This document shows, piece after piece, positions 26,299-35,387 of a stretch of 64,000 nt of DNA. Position 1 is the stretch's first letter; each line of letters opens with the position of its first letter. The stretch is taken from contig NZ_VFOX01000002.1 of NCBI RefSeq assembly GCF_006716345.1, positions 806,001 through 870,000 of the forward strand, given 5' to 3'. Made by a program: the position numbers and the translations under genes. The notes below the pieces were generated by a model, which saw nothing but the letters and a program-made list of their open reading frames with translations, had not been told where the DNA came from and did no database searches. This DNA comes from Microbacterium saperdae (GTDB lineage: Bacteria > Actinomycetota > Actinomycetes > Actinomycetales > Microbacteriaceae).

Positions 26299-27734
26299 CC
26301 TTCATGACCCGCCCCTTCCCCGAGAACTTCCTCTTCGGTGCCGCGACCGCCGCCTACCAGATCGAGGGTGCGGCCTTCGAGGACGGCCGCACCGCATCGA
26401 TCTGGGACGCGTTCTCGCGCGTTCCCGGCGCGGTGATCGGGGGAGACAACGGCGACATCGCGTGCGACCACTACCACCGGTATGCGGATGACGTCGCGCT
26501 GATGACCCGGCTCGGACTGCAGACGTATCGTTTCTCGACGTCCTGGTCGCGGGTGCGTCCGGACGGCGGTGCGGTGAACCCGGCGGGCGTCGACTTCTAC
26601 GAACGGCTGGTCGACTCGCTGCTCGAGGCCGACATCCTGCCCTGGCTCACGCTGTACCACTGGGACATGCCGCAGGCGCTGCAGGAGAAGGGCGGCTGGA
26701 CGAACCGCGACACGGTCGACCGCTTCCTCGAGTACGCGGGCACCATGCACGACGCCCTCGGCGACCGGGTGAACGTGTGGACCACGTTGAACGAGCCGTG
26801 GTGCTCGTCCTTCCTCTCCTACACGGGCGGCGAGCATGCGCCGGGGCACACGAGCGTCGCCGAGGGGCTCCTCGCCTCGCACCACCTGCTGCTCGCACAC
26901 GGCGAGACGGTGCGCGAGCTGCGTCGTCGTGACTCCTCGCTCGATCTGGGGATCACCCTGAATCACACGGTCGCGGATGCCGCGGACCCGCAGAACGCCG
27001 GAGACCTCGATGCCGTGCGCCGGATCGACGGACAGTTCAACCGCTGGTTCCTCGACCCGATCTACCGCGGTGCCTACCCGGCCGACATCGTGGAGGACAT
27101 CAGGGCGGTCGATGCGGATGCCGTCGCGCAGTTCGAGGCCGCGATCCACGAGGGCGACCTCGAGACCATCTCGCAGCACATCGACACGCAGGGCGTGAAC
27201 TACTACCACGGCGACTTCCTGTCGGGCACGGCGCCCGTCGAGGCAGCCGTCGAGAGTGTGCCGGACACCGAGCGCAAGGTGCGCAGCCCGTACCCGTCGT
27301 TCGAGAACATCCACAACGTCGAGCGCGGTCTGCCCCGCACGGCGCAGAACTGGGAGGTGCAGCCCGAGGGGCTGACCCGCCTGCTCCAGCGGGTGTGGAC
27401 CGAGTACGCCGAGCCGGCCGGCACCGTGCTGTACATGACCGAGAACGGCGCGGCCTACGACGACGTCGCGGTGGTGGAGGAGAGCGAGACGCGGGTGCAC
27501 GATGCCGAGCGCACCGAGTTCCTGCGCCTGCACCTCGGTGCGGTGCTGGATGCCGCGGAGGCCGGCGTCGACGTGCGCGGCTACTTCTACTGGTCGATGT
27601 TCGACAACTACGAGTGGGCCTGGGGCTACGACAAGCGCTTCGGCATCGTGCGGGTCGACTACGACACACAGGAGCGGAGCGTGAAGGACTCGGGCCGGGA
27701 GTACGCTCGCATCATCGCCGCACGCAGCCTCTGA
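26295..27734 (+). CDS. bglC: GH1 beta-glucosidase
   Basis: A 479-residue GH1 enzyme with no signal peptide. N-terminal FLFGAATAAYQIEGA motif, acid/base Glu167 in TTLNEPW and nucleophile Glu383 in YMTENGAAYDD. It should cleave imported cellobiose or cello-oligosaccharide to glucose in the cytoplasm. ATG 26295 overlaps the CebG stop; a second ATG nine bases on (MTRPFPENF) is an alternative start. Position between CebG and CebR matches BglC in Streptomyces. Confidence 0.95.
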   Translation: MTFMTRPFPENFLFGAATAAYQIEGAAFEDGRTASIWDAFSRVPGAVIGGDNGDIACDHYHRYADDVALMTRLGLQTYRFSTSWSRVRPDGGAVNPAGVDFYERLVDSLLEADILPWLTLYHWDMPQALQEKGGWTNRDTVDRFLEYAGTMHDALGDRVNVWTTLNEPWCSSFLSYTGGEHAPGHTSVAEGLLASHHLLLAHGETVRELRRRDSSLDLGITLNHTVADAADPQNAGDLDAVRRIDGQFNRWFLDPIYRGAYPADIVEDIRAVDADAVAQFEAAIHEGDLETISQHIDTQGVNYYHGDFLSGTAPVEAAVESVPDTERKVRSPYPSFENIHNVERGLPRTAQNWEVQPEGLTRLLQRVWTEYAEPAGTVLYMTENGAAYDDVAVVEESETRVHDAERTEFLRLHLGAVLDAAEAGVDVRGYFYWSMFDNYEWAWGYDKRFGIVRVDYDTQERSVKDSGREYARIIAARSL

Positions 27735-27790
27735 GCTGGGGCGGCTCGGGTTCGGAGCATCCGGCCCGCTGTCGGATCAGAGGGAGAACT

Positions 27791-28777
27791 GTGTCGTCAC
27801 GAGCGACCATCGAAGAGGTGGCTTCTGCTGCCGGGGTGTCCCGGTCGACCGTGTCGCGTGTGGTCAACGGCTCGACGGCCGTGAGTCCGGAGGCGCTGAT
27901 CGCGGTGCGCACTGCGATCGAGCGGCTCAGCTACGTGCCGAACAGGGCAGCGCGCTCGCTCGCGTCGAACCAGACGCAGGCGATCGCCCTGATCATCCCG
28001 GAGGACACCACGCGCGTCTTCGGCGACCCGTTCTTCGCGGCCATCATCGCCGGAATCACGGGCGTCCTGCGCAACTCCGACTACCTGCTGAACCTGCTCA
28101 TCGCGAGCGACGACCCCGGCGACAAGATGACGAGCTTCGTGCGCAACGGGGGCGTCGACGGCGCGCTGATCGTGTCGCATCACACGAGCGACGCCTACAT
28201 CGAGCGGATCGCCGACGCGATCCCGGTGGTCTACGGCGGGCGCCGGCGTGAGGGTGACTACGTCGTCGACGTCGACAACGTCCTGGGGGCGAGGGCGGCG
28301 ACCAGACGCTTGATCGACATCGGTCGCACCCGTATCGCGACGATCTCGGGCACGCCCACGATGCTGTCGTCGATGGACCGCATGCAGGGTTTCCGCGGTG
28401 CCCTCGCGGATGCCGGGCTCACCCCGTTCGCCGAGGAAGCCGGCGACTACAGCGAGTCGAGCGGGGCGGATGCCGCCCGCCGCATCCTGGCCGCAGGACG
28501 GCCGGATGCGATCTTCGTCGCGAGCGACCTGATGGCTCGCGGCGCATTGACCGTGCTCCGTGCGGCGGGAGTGCGTGTCCCGGAAGACATCGCCCTGGTC
28601 GGATTCGACGACTCCTCTGTCGCCACCGCGACCGACCCGCAGCTCACCACGATGCGCCAGCCCATGTATGCGCAGGGTGAGGCCATGGCGACCGTGCTCC
28701 TGTCGCGCCTGGCCGGCGGCGAACCGCCGCACACGACGATCCTGCCGACCGAGCTGGTGGTGCGCGCCACCGCGTGA
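27791..28777 (+). CDS. cebR: LacI-family regulator, CebR-like
   Basis: A 328-residue regulator starting at GTG with AGGGAG ahead. Helix-turn-helix TIEEVASAAGVSRSTVSRVV at residues 6-25 and SYVPNRAARSLAS hinge near 55. The effector domain contains GDPFFAAIIAGITGVLRNSD and VALVGFDDSSVATATDPQLT (the latter as ALVGFDDSSVATATDPQLT). It closes the ceb operon, so it regulates its own synthesis through the two CebR boxes at 22813 and 22843. In Streptomyces cebR is a separate gene next to cebE; here it is the last gene. Confidence 0.88.
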   Translation: MSSRATIEEVASAAGVSRSTVSRVVNGSTAVSPEALIAVRTAIERLSYVPNRAARSLASNQTQAIALIIPEDTTRVFGDPFFAAIIAGITGVLRNSDYLLNLLIASDDPGDKMTSFVRNGGVDGALIVSHHTSDAYIERIADAIPVVYGGRRREGDYVVDVDNVLGARAATRRLIDIGRTRIATISGTPTMLSSMDRMQGFRGALADAGLTPFAEEAGDYSESSGADAARRILAAGRPDAIFVASDLMARGALTVLRAAGVRVPEDIALVGFDDSSVATATDPQLTTMRQPMYAQGEAMATVLLSRLAGGEPPHTTILPTELVVRATA

Positions 28778-28808
28778 CGCCGTCTCGGCGTGCCTGTGCG
28801 CGACGTGA

Positions 28809-28853
28809 CACGGGGGCGGTCCTGTCGCCCCTCCGGACAGGACCGCCCCCGTG
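28809..28853 (+). terminator. Strong terminator after cebR
   Basis: CACGGGGGCGGTCCTGTC (28809-28826) pairs perfectly with 28836-28853 over 18 bases with a 9-base loop. It lies 31 bases after the cebR stop and ends the ceb operon. The T tract is weak (CGTCTGTGG), as is common in high-GC bacteria. Confidence 0.9.
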
Positions 28854-28949
28854 CGTCTGTGGCCGGGGCACCGCCGACGTATCGAAGCGGTGGCCTTCCG
28901 GACCGACGGGAACGTCGTCATGCCCCCCGGCATGACGTAGATTCTTAGG

Positions 28950-28965
28950 CTGAAGAAACGTTCAG
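28950..28965. promoter_or_regulatory. Candidate TetR operator
   Basis: CTGAA and TTCAG flank six bases (CTGAAGAAACGTTCAG) in the AT-richer region 65 bases before the TetR start. A short symmetric site upstream of a TetR gene is typical of autoregulation. Confidence 0.4.
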
Positions 28966-29029
28966 TCATTAATCTATAGGGCAGGCGATCAAACCGGTAG
29001 TCGGCCGGCGCCTGGACGAGGAGGTGATC

Positions 29030-29698
29030 GTGGCACGCTCCGAAGAGCAGAACCGCCTTGCCCGTGAGCGGGCGCGCGAGCTGATCCTGGAATCCGCGAT
29101 CGAGCTGTTCGCCGAGCGCGGCGTCTCCGGGGCCAGCATCGCCGAGATCACCCAGCGCGCCGGCGTCGCCCAGGGCCTCGTCAACTATCACTTCGGCGGC
29201 AAGGAACAGCTGATCGTCGCCGTGATCGACGGGTGGTTCGATGCGCTGTTCGGACTGCCGTCCGTCGACGGAACGGCCGATGAACGCCTGGCAGGACTGA
29301 TCGACACCGTCATCATGGCCACCGGGTACGCCCTGCCGCTCCAGCGCGCGGTGCTGGCGATGCAGCTGCAGCCGTCGACGCACCGACTTTTCGCCGAGGC
29401 CGAGGAGCGCTACGGCGACCGTGCGCTGGTCGCCGAGGAGTCCGTGCGCGACATGTTCCGCGAGCGGGGTGCGGCTGATCCCGAGGTCGAGGAGATCATG
29501 CTCCGCAGCACGCTCGAGGGCATCCTCGTGAAGTTCGCGGTCTATGGCGACACGTTCCCGCTCGAGGAAGCCCGTCGCTGGATGTACCGGATCTACGCGC
29601 TCCCCGCACCGGCCGGGCCTCTTCCGCTCGAGGCGCCTCCGCGCGCGGGAGCGATCCGGCTGCGGGCGATGGGTGCGGTGCGCGAACCGCTGGTCTGA
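29030..29698 (+). CDS. TetR/AcrR-family transcriptional regulator
   Basis: A 222-residue regulator. The N-terminal helix-turn-helix spans SAIELFAERGVSGASIAEIT and QRAGVAQGLVNYHFGGKEQL (residues about 20-60). GTG 29030 is preferred over GTG 29024 because GAGGAGG lies at 29018-29024, which would be too close to the earlier codon. The ligand domain is not diagnostic. It stands alone between a terminator and a convergent nucleobase permease, so its targets cannot be inferred beyond possible autoregulation. Confidence 0.9.
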   Translation: MARSEEQNRLARERARELILESAIELFAERGVSGASIAEITQRAGVAQGLVNYHFGGKEQLIVAVIDGWFDALFGLPSVDGTADERLAGLIDTVIMATGYALPLQRAVLAMQLQPSTHRLFAEAEERYGDRALVAEESVRDMFRERGAADPEVEEIMLRSTLEGILVKFAVYGDTFPLEEARRWMYRIYALPAPAGPLPLEAPPRAGAIRLRAMGAVREPLV

Positions 29699-29847
29699 GG
29701 GGCGCGGGCGACGCGCCTCTGCCACCCCGGGCGGACACGAAGTTCGGCCTTGTGCGACTTCTGTGGCCTCCTGGGCGGCGGATGGCCGAAGAAGCTGCAT
29801 TCTTCCGAGATCTCTGCGCGGGGGTGATGACGGATGCCGCAGACGGA

Positions 29848-29885
29848 GAGATCCCGGATGCCTCGGGTGAGGCATCCGGGATCTC
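29848..29885. terminator. Bidirectional terminator between TetR and permease genes
   Basis: GAGATCCCGGATGCCTC (29848-29864) pairs exactly with GAGGCATCCGGGATCTC (29869-29885) around a GGGT loop: a 17-bp perfect stem in the gap between converging genes. Confidence 0.88.
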
Positions 29886-29905
29886 CGGGTACTGCGGGGT
29901 GCCGA

Positions 29906-31261
29906 TCAGGCGGGGTCGCCGCCGAGCGGGCCGACCGCCGTGAGCGGCTTCGGGTCGTCGGCGCCGGTCTTGCGTGCGCGGGCGATCAGGTTGCCCAGGT
30001 GGTAGATGAGCAGCGCCGCGACGGTGCCCAGCACGATGCCGCCGAAGGCGAAGTCGCCGAGCTGCATCGAGAAGCCGGCGATGCCGATGACCAGCGAGAC
30101 CGCGGCGGTGTACTGGTTCACCGGGCGAGAGAAGTCCACCTTGCTGTCGACCCAGATCTTGATGCCGATGATGCCGATGAGGCCGTAGAGCGCGGTGGTC
30201 GCGCCGCCGAGCACTCCGGCGGGGATCGAGTTGAACACCTCGCCGACCTTCGGGGAGAACGCGAGCAGGATCGCGAAGAGCCCGGCCACCCAGTAGACGG
30301 CGGTGGAGTACACGCGGGTCGCCGCCATGACGCCGATGTTCTCGCCGTAGGTGGTGGTGCCGGATCCGCCGAATCCTCCGGCGATGGTGGTGGCGACGCC
30401 GTCCGCGATGAGCGCGCGGCCGGTGTGCTTGTTGATCGCGGGATCTTCGGTCATGGTGGCGACACCGCGCACGTGCCCCACGTTCTCCGCGACGAGCACG
30501 AGAACGACGGGCAGGAACATCGCGATCGTCGACCAGGTGCCGGGGGCGATGAAGTCGGGCAGCTGGAAGTGCGGCAGTCCGATCCAGGGGGCTTCGGCGA
30601 TGAGCTCGGAAGGTGTCTTGCCGCCACGCAGGGCGTTGGGTACCTCGAAGGATCCGGTGAACGCGGCGTAAATGAAGCCGACGGCGACACCGAGGAAGAT
30701 CGAGATCCGACCGAGGAAGCCACGGAAGAGCACGGCGAAGAGGATGATCGCGACGAGGGTGATCGTGGCGGTGATCGGGTCGAGCTGGAAGTTGTTCCAC
30801 GCGGTCGGTGCGAGGTTGAAGCCGATCAGCGCGACGATCGCACCGGCGACGACCGGGGGCATCAGCGCGTCGACCCAGCGGAGCCCGGCGAACTGCACGA
30901 CCAGGCCGACCACGGTGAGCAGGATGCCGACCGCGACCACGCCGGCGAGGGCGGATCCGGTGCCGCCCGCGGCGACGGCGGCGGTGATGGGGGCGATGAA
31001 CGCGAACGAGGAGCCGAGGTAGCTGGGGAGCTGATTCCTCGTGATGAGCAGGAAGAGCAGCGTGCCGACACCGCTGAACAGCAGCGTGGTCGAGACGGGG
31101 AAACCGGTGAGCGTCGGCACCAGGAACGTGGCGCCGAACATCGCGATCACGTGCTGCAGACCGATCGCGATCGTGGCGGGCCAGTTCAGGTGCTCATCGG
31201 GACGGACGACGGCGCCGGGTTCGACGGTGCGGCCGTCTCCGTGCAGTTTCCACAGGGCCAT
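29906..31261 (-). CDS. Uracil/xanthine permease, NCS2 family
   Basis: A 451-residue nucleobase:cation symporter with about 14 membrane segments. The family signature GGSGTTTYGENIGVMAATR near residue 290 and the QHVIAMFGATFLVPTLTGFP opening (residues 36-55) are clear. The TTYGENIG form is closest to uracil permeases (UraA/PyrP). It imports a nucleobase with protons. It is the next gene after purC on the same strand, with 130 bases between. Gene symbol not assigned because uracil versus xanthine specificity is not proven. Confidence 0.92.
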   Translation of the reverse strand: MALWKLHGDGRTVEPGAVVRPDEHLNWPATIAIGLQHVIAMFGATFLVPTLTGFPVSTTLLFSGVGTLLFLLITRNQLPSYLGSSFAFIAPITAAVAAGGTGSALAGVVAVGILLTVVGLVVQFAGLRWVDALMPPVVAGAIVALIGFNLAPTAWNNFQLDPITATITLVAIILFAVLFRGFLGRISIFLGVAVGFIYAAFTGSFEVPNALRGGKTPSELIAEAPWIGLPHFQLPDFIAPGTWSTIAMFLPVVLVLVAENVGHVRGVATMTEDPAINKHTGRALIADGVATTIAGGFGGSGTTTYGENIGVMAATRVYSTAVYWVAGLFAILLAFSPKVGEVFNSIPAGVLGGATTALYGLIGIIGIKIWVDSKVDFSRPVNQYTAAVSLVIGIAGFSMQLGDFAFGGIVLGTVAALLIYHLGNLIARARKTGADDPKPLTAVGPLGGDPA

Positions 31262-31336
31262 GCGGGCTCCTCAGGTTCGGGGGATGTCGGGAGTGCTGGA
31301 GCAACCCTATCGATTCCTGAGTGTTCCCTGGGTGCC

Positions 31337-31387
31337 CTTCGTCTCGTCGCTGCGCTCCTCGCTCAGGGTGCGGGGAGCGAGACGAAG
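31337..31387. terminator. Inverted repeat downstream of purC
   Basis: CTTCGTCTCG (31337-31346) and CGAGACGAAG (31378-31387) form a 10-bp stem with an internally repetitive CTGCGCTCCTCGCTC loop. It lies 4 bases after the purC stop on the minus strand, so it probably terminates purC. The motif looks like a common GC-rich intergenic repeat. Confidence 0.6.
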
Positions 31388-31391
31388 CGCG

Positions 31392-32270
31392 TCAGGCCCC
31401 GAGGCGCGTGATCAGTTCGCGGTAGCGATCGGCGGTGCGGCCCACGATGTCGTCGGGGAGCAGCGGGGGTTCGCCCTGCTTGTCCCAGTTCGCGGCGAGC
31501 CAGTCGCGCACGATCTGCTTGTCGAAGCTCGCCATCCGCTCCTTCGGGGTCGTGCCCGTCTTCCAGGCTTCGGCATCCCAGTAGCGGGAGGAGTCACTCG
31601 TGAGCACCTCGTCGGCCAGGCGCAGGACGCCGTCCGCATCCGTGCCGAACTCGAACTTGGTGTCTGCGAGGATCAGCCCCTTCTCCTCGGCGATCGCGGC
31701 GGCGCGGGAGTAGATCGAGAGCGACGCCTCGCGCAGCTCGTTCGCCCGCTCGGCGCCGACCAGTTCGACGGCCTTCTCGAACGTGATGTTCTCGTCGTGC
31801 TCACCCATCGGAGCCTTGTACGCGGGGGTGAAGAGCGGCTCGGGAAGGCGGTCGCCGTTCTGCAGGCCGGCGGGCAGCGGGATGCCGCACACGGTGCCGC
31901 TCTCGGTGTACTCGGCCCAGCCTGTTCCCGTGATGTAGCCGCGCACGACGCACTCGATCGGCAGCATCTCCAGCGACTGCGCCAGCATGGCGCGGTCGGC
32001 GACGGCATCCGGGATATCGCCTTCTGCGAGGTGGTTGGGCACGTCGTCGAGCTGTGCGAACCACCAGCGGCTCAGGCTCGTGAGCAGGGCGCCCTTCTCG
32101 GGGATGCCCGGGGAGAGCACGAAGTCGAAGGCGCTGACCCGGTCGCTCGCCACGACGAGGATGCGGGTGTCCGCCGGGTCCTCTGAGGCATACAGATCGC
32201 GGACCTTGCCCGAGTAGATGTGCCGCCAGCCGGGGATGCTCTGTGCCGTGCCTTCTGAAGGTGTGCTCAC
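31392..32270 (-). CDS. purC: Phosphoribosylaminoimidazole-succinocarboxamide synthase
   Basis: A 292-residue SAICAR synthetase that joins CAIR and aspartate in purine synthesis. YSGKVRDLYASEDP near residue 18 is the nucleotide-binding opening; VASDRVSAFDFVLS and EVLTSDSSRYWDAEAW are further hallmarks. Length fits the larger actinobacterial form. It is not adjacent to other pur genes, which are scattered over the window at 21.1 and 37.7 kb. Confidence 0.96.
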   Translation of the reverse strand: MSTPSEGTAQSIPGWRHIYSGKVRDLYASEDPADTRILVVASDRVSAFDFVLSPGIPEKGALLTSLSRWWFAQLDDVPNHLAEGDIPDAVADRAMLAQSLEMLPIECVVRGYITGTGWAEYTESGTVCGIPLPAGLQNGDRLPEPLFTPAYKAPMGEHDENITFEKAVELVGAERANELREASLSIYSRAAAIAEEKGLILADTKFEFGTDADGVLRLADEVLTSDSSRYWDAEAWKTGTTPKERMASFDKQIVRDWLAANWDKQGEPPLLPDDIVGRTADRYRELITRLGA

Positions 32271-32345
32271 CCGCCCATTATCCCGGTGATCCGGACCGGT
32301 CCGTGGCTCCGTGTCGCCGTCGACCGGAATGGCGCGAGGGATGTG

Positions 32346-32387
32346 TTGACCGCGGTGGCGCGGGAGGCGTATAGTCCACGTGGACTA
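32346..32387 (+). promoter_or_regulatory. Promoter with PadR-type palindrome
   Basis: TTGACC (32346-32351), 18 bases and TATAGT (32370-32375) form the promoter of the PadR-MFS operon. TAGTCCACGTGGACTA (32372-32387) is a 16-bp perfect palindrome over the -10 box, ideally placed for autorepression by the PadR protein. Confidence 0.82.
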
Positions 32388-32405
32388 ATTGGGATGGAGT
32401 AGGTG

Positions 32406-33029
32406 ATGAAGGATCCGGTGGACACGTTGACGCCCATGGGGGTGATGGTGCTGGCGCTGCTGCGCGAGAGCGACATGCACCCCTACGAGATGGTGCGCCT
32501 GCTGCGCGCGCGCCACGACGACCGGCTCCTCACCATCACCAACGGCACGCTCTATCACACCGTCTCGCGGCTGCAGAAGTCCGGGCTTCTCGACGAGGTG
32601 GGCATCGACCGCGACGGCAACCGCCCCGAGCGCACGACCTACACGTTGACGGATGCCGGGCGCTGCGCCGTGATCGCCTGGGTGCAGCGCGAACTGCCCA
32701 GGGTCGACCATCCCACCGACTTCCGCATCGCCCTCGCGGAGGCGCACAACCTCGAACGAGACGATGTGATCCCGCTGCTCGGCGAACGCCGCATCGCCCT
32801 GGTCGAGGAGCACGCACTGCATCGCGACGGCCTCGTCAAGGCCAGGGCCAAGGGCGTCCCCGCCCAGGTCCTCGTCGAGATCGAGCGCCAGGAGGTCCTC
32901 CTCGACGCCGAGCTGCGCTGGCTCGACTCCCTGCTCACCCGCCTCGACGCCGACAGCCTCCCCTGGGGGCCCTCGGCGTTCACGGACTCAGACCGCTATC
33001 TCGCTCAGCGAAAGGCTGCACAGCAATGA
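32406..33029 (+). CDS. PadR-family transcriptional regulator
   Basis: A PadR protein of 207 residues (208 if GTG 32403 is used). The winged-helix core is MHPYEMVRLLRARHDD near 24, NGTLYHTVSRLQKSGLLDEV near 48 and RTTYTLTDAGR near 78, followed by a helical dimerisation domain. ATG 32406 lies 7-9 bases after GGATGGAG. Its stop overlaps the MFS gene start (ATGA), so it should be the drug-sensing repressor of that pump, binding the palindrome at 32372. Confidence 0.92.
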   Translation: MKDPVDTLTPMGVMVLALLRESDMHPYEMVRLLRARHDDRLLTITNGTLYHTVSRLQKSGLLDEVGIDRDGNRPERTTYTLTDAGRCAVIAWVQRELPRVDHPTDFRIALAEAHNLERDDVIPLLGERRIALVEEHALHRDGLVKARAKGVPAQVLVEIERQEVLLDAELRWLDSLLTRLDADSLPWGPSAFTDSDRYLAQRKAAQQ

Positions 33030-34588
33030 CCGATTCACGCCAGAAGTCTGGCCCCGACACCGGCCCGTTCGCCGCAGGGCACGCGCCCAAGAGCCCGTGG
33101 CCCGCGCTCTGGGCGCTCGTCATCGGCTTCTTCATGATCCTCGTCGACACCACGATCGTCTCGGTCGCGAACCCCGCGATCAAGGCCGCGCTCGACCCGA
33201 ACACCAACAACCTCGACAACGTCGTGTGGGTGACCAGTGCCTATCTGCTGACCTACGCCGTGCCGCTGCTGATCACCGGTCGTCTCGGCGACCGCTTCGG
33301 ACCGAAGAACATCTACCTGATCGGTCTCGCGATCTTCACCGCGGCCTCGCTGTGGTGTGGTCTGTCCAGCTCCCTCGAGGGACTGATCGCGGCCCGCGCG
33401 GTGCAGGGACTCGGCGCGGCGTTCATGACGCCGCAGACCATGGCCGTCATCACCCGCACGTTCCCGCCGAACCGACGCGGCGCGGCCATGGGCCTGTGGG
33501 GTGCCACCGCCGGTGTCGCGACACTGGTCGGCCCGCTGCTCGGCGGCGTGCTGGTCGACGGCCTCGGTTGGGAGTGGATCTTCTTCGTCAACCTGCCGGT
33601 CGGCGTGATCGCTTTCATCGCCGCGTGGATCCTGGTGCCGAAGCTCAAGACGCACCCGCACCGCTTCGACATCCTCGGCGTCGTTCTCAGTGCCGTCGCG
33701 ATCTTCCTGGTGGTGTTCGGCCTGCAGGAGGGCGAGAAGTACGACTGGGGCGTCATCTGGGGACCGATCTCGGTCTGGGGTCTGATCATCGCCGGCATCG
33801 TCGTGCTCGCGCTGTTCGTCCTGCAGCAGTGGAAGACCAAGAGCGAGGCGCTCGTGCCGCTCGAGCTCTTCCGTGATCGCAACTTCTCGGGTGCCAACAT
33901 CGCGATCGCGACGGTCGGCTTCGCGGTGACGAGCATGTCGCTGCCGCTGATGTTCTTCCTGCAGATCGCCCGCGGGCTCACCCCGACCGAGGCCGCCCTG
34001 CTGATGATCCCGATGGCGGTGTTCTCGGGTGTCCTGGCGCCGCTCGCCGGCAAGATCCTCGACCGCACGGACCCGCGTCTGATCCTCATCCCCGGGCTGC
34101 TCTTCTTCGCCGCGGCGCTGGTCTGGTACTCGGCTCTGGTGAACATGGACACCGAGATCTGGATGTTCCTGTTCCCGTCCGCGCTCCTCGGGATCGGCAG
34201 CGCCGGCATGTGGGGACCGCTCGCGACCACCGCGACCCGGATGCTCCCGATGCGTCAGGCCGGTGCCGGTGCCGGCATCTACAACACCACCCGTACGATC
34301 GGCTCGGTCGTCGGCTCCGCCGCGATCGCGACCTTCATGCAGGCGCGACTCGAGGCGAACCTTCCGGGGATGGGCGACGCCACGGGATCCATCAGCTCGG
34401 GCGGCACGCTTCCGGCTCCCGTCGCCGAGGGGTTCGCCGCGGCGATGTCCCAGGCCATCCTGCTGCCGGCCAGCGTCATCGTGATCGGACTGATCGCGTC
34501 GCTGTTCCTGCGCGGCGCCCCGCAGAAGCGCCCCGCCGCGGCCGCCGACGCTCCGACGCCGGTATCCACTCCCGCTCCCGCCGAGTGA
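33026..34588 (+). CDS. MFS drug efflux transporter, DHA2 (14-helix) family
   Basis: A 520-residue EmrB/QacA-type proton antiporter. WALVIGFFMILVDTTIVSVA near residue 29 is the first-helix motif of DHA2 pumps, LLITGRLGDRFGPKN is motif A near 85, and LWGATAGVATLVGPLLGGVL is motif C near 156. It is co-transcribed with the PadR regulator. Substrates are probably toxic amphipathic drugs; none can be named from sequence. Confidence 0.93.
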   Translation: MTDSRQKSGPDTGPFAAGHAPKSPWPALWALVIGFFMILVDTTIVSVANPAIKAALDPNTNNLDNVVWVTSAYLLTYAVPLLITGRLGDRFGPKNIYLIGLAIFTAASLWCGLSSSLEGLIAARAVQGLGAAFMTPQTMAVITRTFPPNRRGAAMGLWGATAGVATLVGPLLGGVLVDGLGWEWIFFVNLPVGVIAFIAAWILVPKLKTHPHRFDILGVVLSAVAIFLVVFGLQEGEKYDWGVIWGPISVWGLIIAGIVVLALFVLQQWKTKSEALVPLELFRDRNFSGANIAIATVGFAVTSMSLPLMFFLQIARGLTPTEAALLMIPMAVFSGVLAPLAGKILDRTDPRLILIPGLLFFAAALVWYSALVNMDTEIWMFLFPSALLGIGSAGMWGPLATTATRMLPMRQAGAGAGIYNTTRTIGSVVGSAAIATFMQARLEANLPGMGDATGSISSGGTLPAPVAEGFAAAMSQAILLPASVIVIGLIASLFLRGAPQKRPAAAADAPTPVSTPAPAE

Positions 34589-34592
34589 GCAC

Positions 34593-34638
34593 GACGGCTC
34601 CGCCCCCTGCGCCTCCGGGCGTCGGGGGCGGAGCCGTC
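34593..34638 (+). terminator. Terminator after the MFS gene
   Basis: GACGGCTCCGCCCCC (34593-34607) pairs fully with GGGGGCGGAGCCGTC (34624-34638), a 15-bp stem starting 5 bases after the stop codon. Confidence 0.88.
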
Positions 34639-34688
34639 TCCGGCCGAAGCCTTTTGCGACCGGCGCCGAGGTCTGATTTCATGGGCCG

Positions 34689-35219
34689 ATGTCCGTTCAG
34701 CTCATCCGCCCCACGACCGACCTCTTCACGACCTGGGCGGAGGCGGTCTCCGAGTTCGGCGACCGTCACATCGACGGATCGGGGCTCACGGCGCCGGTCG
34801 CTCCCGACCGGGCGACGCTCGACGCGCTGATCGAGAAGGCCGCGCAGATCGCCGACACCTCGGTGGCACTGCCGGACGGCTTCGTGCACAACGATCTCTA
34901 CTGGATCGTCGATGAGGGCGAGGTCATCGGCTTCCTCTCCTTCCGGCACGAGCTCAACGAGTGGCTGCGCGAGGTCGGAGGGCACATCGGCTACGCGGTG
35001 CGCGAGTCCCGCCGGCGCCGGGGATACGCCTCTGCGGCGCTCGCCCTCGGCCTCGAGCGCGCGCGCGAGATCGGCCTCGACCGCGTGCTGGTCACGTGCG
35101 ACGACGACAACATCGCCTCGGCTCGCACGATCGAGCGCGCCGGCGGGGTGCTGCAGGACGTCAGGGACCAGTCCGACCACGGCTACGCGCTGCTGCGCCG
35201 CTACTGGATCCAGCTCTAG
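34689..35219 (+). CDS. GNAT-family N-acetyltransferase
   Basis: A 176-residue acetyl-CoA-dependent acetyltransferase. IGYAVRESRRRRGYASAALA near residue 99 is the acetyl-CoA pyrophosphate-binding motif A (R-x-x-G-x-A), and VLVTCDDDNIASARTIERAG near 135 is typical of RimJ/RimL-like members. The substrate is not predictable. It is flanked by hairpins on both sides, so it is a single-gene unit. Confidence 0.85.
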   Translation: MSVQLIRPTTDLFTTWAEAVSEFGDRHIDGSGLTAPVAPDRATLDALIEKAAQIADTSVALPDGFVHNDLYWIVDEGEVIGFLSFRHELNEWLREVGGHIGYAVRESRRRRGYASAALALGLERAREIGLDRVLVTCDDDNIASARTIERAGGVLQDVRDQSDHGYALLRRYWIQL

Positions 35220-35234
35220 CCCCTCATTCCTCGC

Positions 35235-35290
35235 TCCGGTCGCGGAAGAGCATCCGTCCGACGCGATGAGCGTGCTTCTTCGCGACCGGA
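35235..35290 (+). terminator. Hairpin after the acetyltransferase gene
   Basis: TCCGGTCGCGGAAGAGCA (35235-35252) pairs with TGCTTCTTCGCGACCGGA (35273-35290) at 16 of 18 positions. The stem begins with the same TCCGGTCGCGGA arm as the hairpin at 7508. Confidence 0.6.
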
Positions 35291-35387
35291 ACAGGACCGG
35301 AACCGATCGGGGGCATTCCCAGGCGTTTACTAAGGTTGATGCTCGGCGACTGTCCGGTCGTCCTCGCCGATCCGAGGAGTATCCGTC

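Noticed and set aside
31262..31391. A small gene between the permease and purC
   Set aside because: The interval has an inverted repeat and no start codon with a ribosome site leading to a coherent frame.
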